From NCBI GenBank assembly GCA_019137255.1, contig WPDH01000013.1:124001-188000 (forward strand): a DNA stretch of 64,000 nt. The letters are read 5' to 3'. The notes beneath the pieces are model-generated. The model saw nothing but the letters and a program-made list of their open reading frames with translations. It made no database searches and was not told the origin of the DNA. The position numbers were made by a program, and so were the translations under genes. The DNA is from Corinectria fuckeliana (Eukaryota; Ascomycota; Sordariomycetes; Hypocreales; Nectriaceae). This document shows positions 63,748-64,000 of the stretch, in pieces. Within the stretch, counting starts at the first letter, position 1. Each line of letters begins with the position of its first letter.

Positions 63748-64000
63748 TTACGCCTCGGCTTGGGCCGCCTCGGCATCCCGCTGGGCCTTCCGCGCCCGCT
63801 TCTCGAGCAGGTACGCCTTGCGCTCGTTCAGGGTGGCCGTCTGTCGGTCGTCGACGCCCTGCAGCCAGTAGCCGAAGCTGGCGCCGCCCGCCGCGTACAC
63901 GGGGTACGCCCACAGGGAGGACTTGTTGAAGAAGGGGCGCATCTCGATGCCGACCTGCCAGAAACGCACGCCCAGGCCTATGAGCGGGAGCCGGCAGACG
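63748..64000 (-). CDS. Small mitochondrial-type membrane protein, partial (NUXM-like)
   Basis: The frame is open from the right edge to a stop at 63748; the start lies outside the window. The visible 83 residues include RFWQVGIEMRPFFNKSSLW, a hydrophobic YPVYAAGGASFGYWL segment, and a charged helical tail (NERKAYLLEKRARKAQRDAE). The pattern recalls small accessory subunits of fungal respiratory complex I such as NUXM, but this is from memory and unverified. No splice signal is needed in the visible part. Confidence 0.6.
   Translation of the reverse strand, partial: VCRLPLIGLGVRFWQVGIEMRPFFNKSSLWAYPVYAAGGASFGYWLQGVDDRQTATLNERKAYLLEKRARKAQRDAEAAQAEA

Noticed and set aside
1..64000. tRNA, 5S rRNA or CRISPR arrays
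   Set aside because: I saw no T-loop GGTTCGANNCC box with matching arms, no dispersed 5S-like sequence, and no spaced direct repeats; CRISPR is not expected in a fungal nucleus.

Overview
The window is a piece of nuclear chromosome from a filamentous ascomycete, most likely a Sordariomycete and plausibly Hypocreales. The reasons are short spliceosomal introns (about 45-90 nt) with GT(A/G)NGT donors and CT(A/G)AC branch points, C/G-rich third codon positions, CT-rich leaders, and gene families typical of Pezizomycotina. I rebuilt the spliced gene models by hand. For every multi-exon model given as complete, the exon lengths sum to a multiple of three. The only exception to an open frame is one C2H2 zinc-finger gene that carries an in-frame stop.

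Layout. 0-12 kb is a conserved block: SSD1-type RNA-binding protein (+), APC/C subunit Cut9/CDC16 (-), HIS3 imidazoleglycerol-phosphate dehydratase (+) and the ArgJ-type ornithine acetyltransferase (-). 12-25 kb is sparse and accessory in character: a small secreted protein, a Cys-rich F-box protein, a C2H2 zinc-finger gene with a TAG in frame, and a 907-residue F-box/ankyrin protein, separated by AT-rich gene-free stretches. 25-32.6 kb holds NAD-dependent formate dehydrogenase, a LAT-type amino-acid permease, a FAM32A homologue and a Ser/Thr-rich surface protein. 32.6-37.1 kb has no recognisable gene.

37-48.2 kb is a dense block: dolichol kinase (SEC59), ORC2 and GEP4 (divergent), a SANT-like disordered protein, TIM22 and a membrane-anchored GH16 glucanase. 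48.2-53.4 kb holds a small 4-TM protein and a secreted PL4 rhamnogalacturonate lyase. 54-64 kb holds Prp45/SKIP, a p24 cargo receptor, a PhoD-like phosphatase, eIF2B delta (GCD2), and the 3' part of a small mitochondrial-type protein cut by the window edge.

Functional links are loose, as expected for a fungal chromosome. HIS3 and ArgJ are convergent amino-acid biosynthesis genes. GCD2 belongs to the general amino-acid control pathway and has a perfect Gcn4/CPC1-type site upstream. GH16 and PL4 suggest wall remodelling and plant pectin use. SEC59, the p24 protein and the mucin-like surface protein all touch the secretory pathway. I see no biosynthetic gene cluster, CRISPR array, tRNA, rRNA gene or intact transposon.

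The most unusual observations are gene-structure features: a 6-nt internal microexon, an 8-codon terminal exon, a GC-AG intron, two stop-free 3n introns, a formate dehydrogenase whose first coding exon is only the start codon, and a zinc-finger gene with one in-frame TAG. A 22-bp exact repeat separated by 48 kb and dispersed TAC-rich palindromes in intergenic DNA are the main unexplained sequence signals. I did not find anything that clearly amounts to a new biological system.
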